From the NCBI RefSeq assembly GCF_013282095.1, contig NZ_BLTJ01000002.1:248001-312000 (forward strand): a DNA stretch of 64,000 nucleotides, given 5' to 3'. The DNA comes from Enterocloster alcoholdehydrogenati (lineage in GTDB: Bacteria > Bacillota > Clostridia > Lachnospirales > Lachnospiraceae). This document shows, in pieces, positions 62,247 through 64,000 of the stretch (position 1 is its first letter; the number at the start of each line of letters is the position of its first letter). The notes below the pieces were generated by a model. It searched no databases. It was not told where the DNA came from and saw only the letters and a program-made list of their open reading frames with translations. Position numbers and translations under genes: made by a program.

Positions 62247-63098
62247 TCAGGAGGCTGTATCTGAATCCTGTATCAGCACCTCATATTCTCCGGCAGGAGA
62301 AAGGGGCTGCTTTGCCACAGCCACCAGAGGCTTTATAAGTGTATAGCAGGTCCCCTCCTGCTCCACTTTTATTTCATCCAGCGTAACTGCCGCAAGAAGG
62401 CCTTCTCCGCCTACACTGCGGTAGGGCACATAGGTGATTCCTTTTACTTTTGGACATAGTTCTTCCATGACGCCCCGCCAGGCCACATGAACCGGACGGC
62501 CGCTGACCGGTTCTCTCAGGCGATTTCCCGTATCAATCAGTCCAGCGGTGGTAAGCGTCTTATCCCCCTGCCGAAGAGTCACCCTGCACAGCGCCTTTTT
62601 CCTGTGAAATGAATCTGCCAGTCCGCGGATCCACCGGGCTGCCCCAAAGGAGAAAGCTGCTCCGCCCAGAACTAAAAAACACCATGTTCCCACAGGCCTT
62701 CCGAGTATCCTCTCCTCATTTAGTATTCTGGCTGCACCTTCCAATACACCTCCAGGGCCCATCTGCTCTGCAAAGACCATCATTACACCTCCCAGAATCA
62801 CGGAAGCCAGATAAATACCTGCCACGGCACGAAAAACTTCCCTGATCCGGCGGATTCCAAAGGCACACACTGCCATAAGGGCTCCAACAGCCAGATACGT
62901 TCCGGCCGCTCTGCATATGAAGGGCATTCCAGGAAACACCGCCGTTACACAGGCCCAGACCGCCCCCAACGCCGCACCCCTCACGAGCTTTGCGGTTTTG
63001 GCCCGGTAACAGAGCACCCGGTTCACTACCGTCAGTACGATCAAATCCATCGCCATATTTACGGCAAATACTTCATCTATGTAGACCCGATAAACCAC
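62247..63098 (-). CDS. spoIIGA: sigma-E processing peptidase SpoIIGA
   Basis: Aspartic membrane protease of 283 residues that activates pro-SigE after septation. Five membrane helices cover about 1-150; the C-terminal domain has the catalytic Asp in LIDTGNRLREP (near 190). The start appears to be GTG 63098 (VYRVYIDEVF); AGGAGG lies about 15 bases upstream, which is a long spacing. Upstream are a spoIIG-type promoter and two Spo0A boxes. Confidence 0.92.
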   Translation of the reverse strand: MVYRVYIDEVFAVNMAMDLIVLTVVNRVLCYRAKTAKLVRGAALGAVWACVTAVFPGMPFICRAAGTYLAVGALMAVCAFGIRRIREVFRAVAGIYLASVILGGVMMVFAEQMGPGGVLEGAARILNEERILGRPVGTWCFLVLGGAAFSFGAARWIRGLADSFHRKKALCRVTLRQGDKTLTTAGLIDTGNRLREPVSGRPVHVAWRGVMEELCPKVKGITYVPYRSVGGEGLLAAVTLDEIKVEQEGTCYTLIKPLVAVAKQPLSPAGEYEVLIQDSDTAS

Positions 63099-63140
63099 TT
63101 TATCCCGGCCTCACCTCCTTTATCAAGCTGTCCAATAGAC

Positions 63141-63206
63141 ATTATAACTGTTCTTAAGTGCAAATGCTGTCGAAGGGAGAGGGAAAACCAAAAGAAGTTT
63201 TCGACA
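63141..63206 (-). promoter_or_regulatory. spoIIG promoter with two Spo0A boxes
   Basis: TATAAT at 63141-63146 (minus strand). Spo0A boxes TGTCGAA at 63168-63174 (plus orientation) and 63200-63206 (minus orientation). The nearer box, read on the minus strand as TTCGACA, takes the -35 place, 21-22 bases from the -10 box, like the wide-spaced spoIIG promoter of Bacillus subtilis. Confidence 0.75.
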
Positions 63207-63245
63207 GGATATGACCTTACACCGGCAGGCAGCGCAGAGGGATAT

Positions 63246-63293
63246 AAAAAATCCGCAGAACAAATGACATATATTGTCACCTGTTCTGCGGAT
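63246..63293 (-). terminator. intrinsic terminator of ftsZ
   Basis: ATCCGCAGAACA (63251-63262) pairs with TGTTCTGCGGAT (63282-63293), with an inner TGACA/TGTCA stem; on the minus strand a T run follows. Confidence 0.85.
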
Positions 63294-63327
63294 CTAATTT
63301 ATATGGGTTCTAAAATACCTGATTCAA

Positions 63328-64000
63328 TTATCGCTTATTCTTCAGGAAATCAGGAATATTGATCTGCATTTCCTTATTGGCAGTGGGACGGAAAGACGGC
63401 GCTGCGGGCTGGGGAGTTCCAGAACCGTTGGAGGCCTGCGCTGCACCCGTATTCCCGTTGGAACCTGCGTTTTCCGTATTCTGGCCAAACCGCGGAATAT
63501 TCAGGCTGGGAGCCGGAGTGTTAGTCTGCTGCTGTCCAAAGCCGCGGACGAACGCAGACTGAACCGGCTTTGCAAAACCGGCGGAAGCTGTAGCCGCAGC
63601 CTCCGGAGCTGCCGCACGCTCAGGCTGAGTTGCCTGAGGAGCCGGGGACTTTGCCTTAAAGTTGGTAAAGCCTGCCATAGCCTTCGTCACGGAGGAAGTA
63701 GCGTTGTGCTCGTCCAGTCCGGTGGCGATTACGGTGATGCTTGCCTCATCCTGTGCATTTTCATCATACATGGCACCGAAAATGATATTTGCATTGTCGC
63801 CTGCCAGCTCCTGTACATAGCTTGCGGCGTCATTTGCCTCAATCAGGCTGATGTCGCCGGAGATATTGATGATCACATGGCTTGCGCCCTCAATGGTGGT
63901 CTCAAGCAGCGGGCTGGATACAGCCTGCTTTACAGCCTCAATGGCCTTGTCATCACCCTTTGCCTTACCAATACCGATATGGGCGATTCCCTTATCGATC
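63328..64000 (-). CDS. ftsZ: cell division protein FtsZ (C-terminal part, cut by window edge)
   Basis: Tubulin-like GTPase of the division ring. The visible 223 codons cover the C-terminal half of the globular domain (GIGKAKGDDKAIEAVKQAV, NISGDISLIEA, IIFGAMYDENAQDEA), a Pro/Gln/Ala/Asn-rich linker and the C-terminal peptide INIPDFLKNKR, which binds FtsA and SepF. The frame is open to position 64000, so the start lies outside. It precedes spoIIGA-sigE on the same strand, the usual order in spore formers. Confidence 0.96.
   Translation of the reverse strand, partial: IDKGIAHIGIGKAKGDDKAIEAVKQAVSSPLLETTIEGASHVIINISGDISLIEANDAASYVQELAGDNANIIFGAMYDENAQDEASITVIATGLDEHNATSSVTKAMAGFTNFKAKSPAPQATQPERAAAPEAAATASAGFAKPVQSAFVRGFGQQQTNTPAPSLNIPRFGQNTENAGSNGNTGAAQASNGSGTPQPAAPSFRPTANKEMQINIPDFLKNKR

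Overview
The window is a gene-dense, roughly 50% GC stretch of a spore-forming, anaerobic Firmicute, most likely a member of the Lachnospiraceae (Clostridium cluster XIVa). The evidence is a sporulation locus (spoIIGA, sigE, sigG, ymxH), a six-gene Rnf complex, an A-type flavodiiron protein, ATP-dependent PEP carboxykinase, and strong AGGAGG ribosome sites throughout. The species cannot be fixed from the sequence alone. No rRNA, tRNA, CRISPR array, prophage or intact insertion sequence was seen.

Left third (1-24,500, mostly minus strand): a protein-quality-control operon (gntR-mcsA-mcsB-clpC) led by a YtrA-type GntR regulator rather than CtsR; threonine aldolase with a MobA-MobB fusion; asnB (plus strand); fprA; then a cell-envelope block. 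That block holds a cohesin/cadherin-like membrane protein, a glucosaminidase with a long Ser/Gly insert, a D,D-carboxypeptidase, an H1-like protein and an L,D-transpeptidase, with two RNA-modifying enzymes between them. It is followed by MATE and AI-2E transporters and two PLP aminotransferases.

Middle (24,500-46,800): a GntR-controlled ABC transporter; pckA; a YhcH-family protein; an SleB-type wall hydrolase behind an unusual AT-rich regulatory region with several WalR-like boxes; aroE-aroK; rnfCDGEAB; a nested-palindrome element; a flavodoxin-like oxidoreductase; a SWIM/SNF2 helicase; argS; efp; yqeG and nrdR.

Right third (46,800-64,000): aroD; ymxH; the methionine importer metNIQ, preceded by what reads as a complete ribosome-mediated attenuator with a Met/Cys-rich 28-codon leader peptide; pepV; yqeY; prfC; the divergent CoA genes coaBC/coaX; sigG; a decayed lacto-N-biose/galacto-N-biose operon with its dead AraC regulator; a NYN-LOTUS protein; and sigE, spoIIGA and ftsZ (cut by the window end).

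The most notable observations are the metNIQ leader-peptide attenuator, the collapsed glycan operon lying between sigG and sigE, the cluster of WalR-type boxes, the nested palindromes upstream of rnfC, and GntR operators placed on the promoters of both gntR genes.
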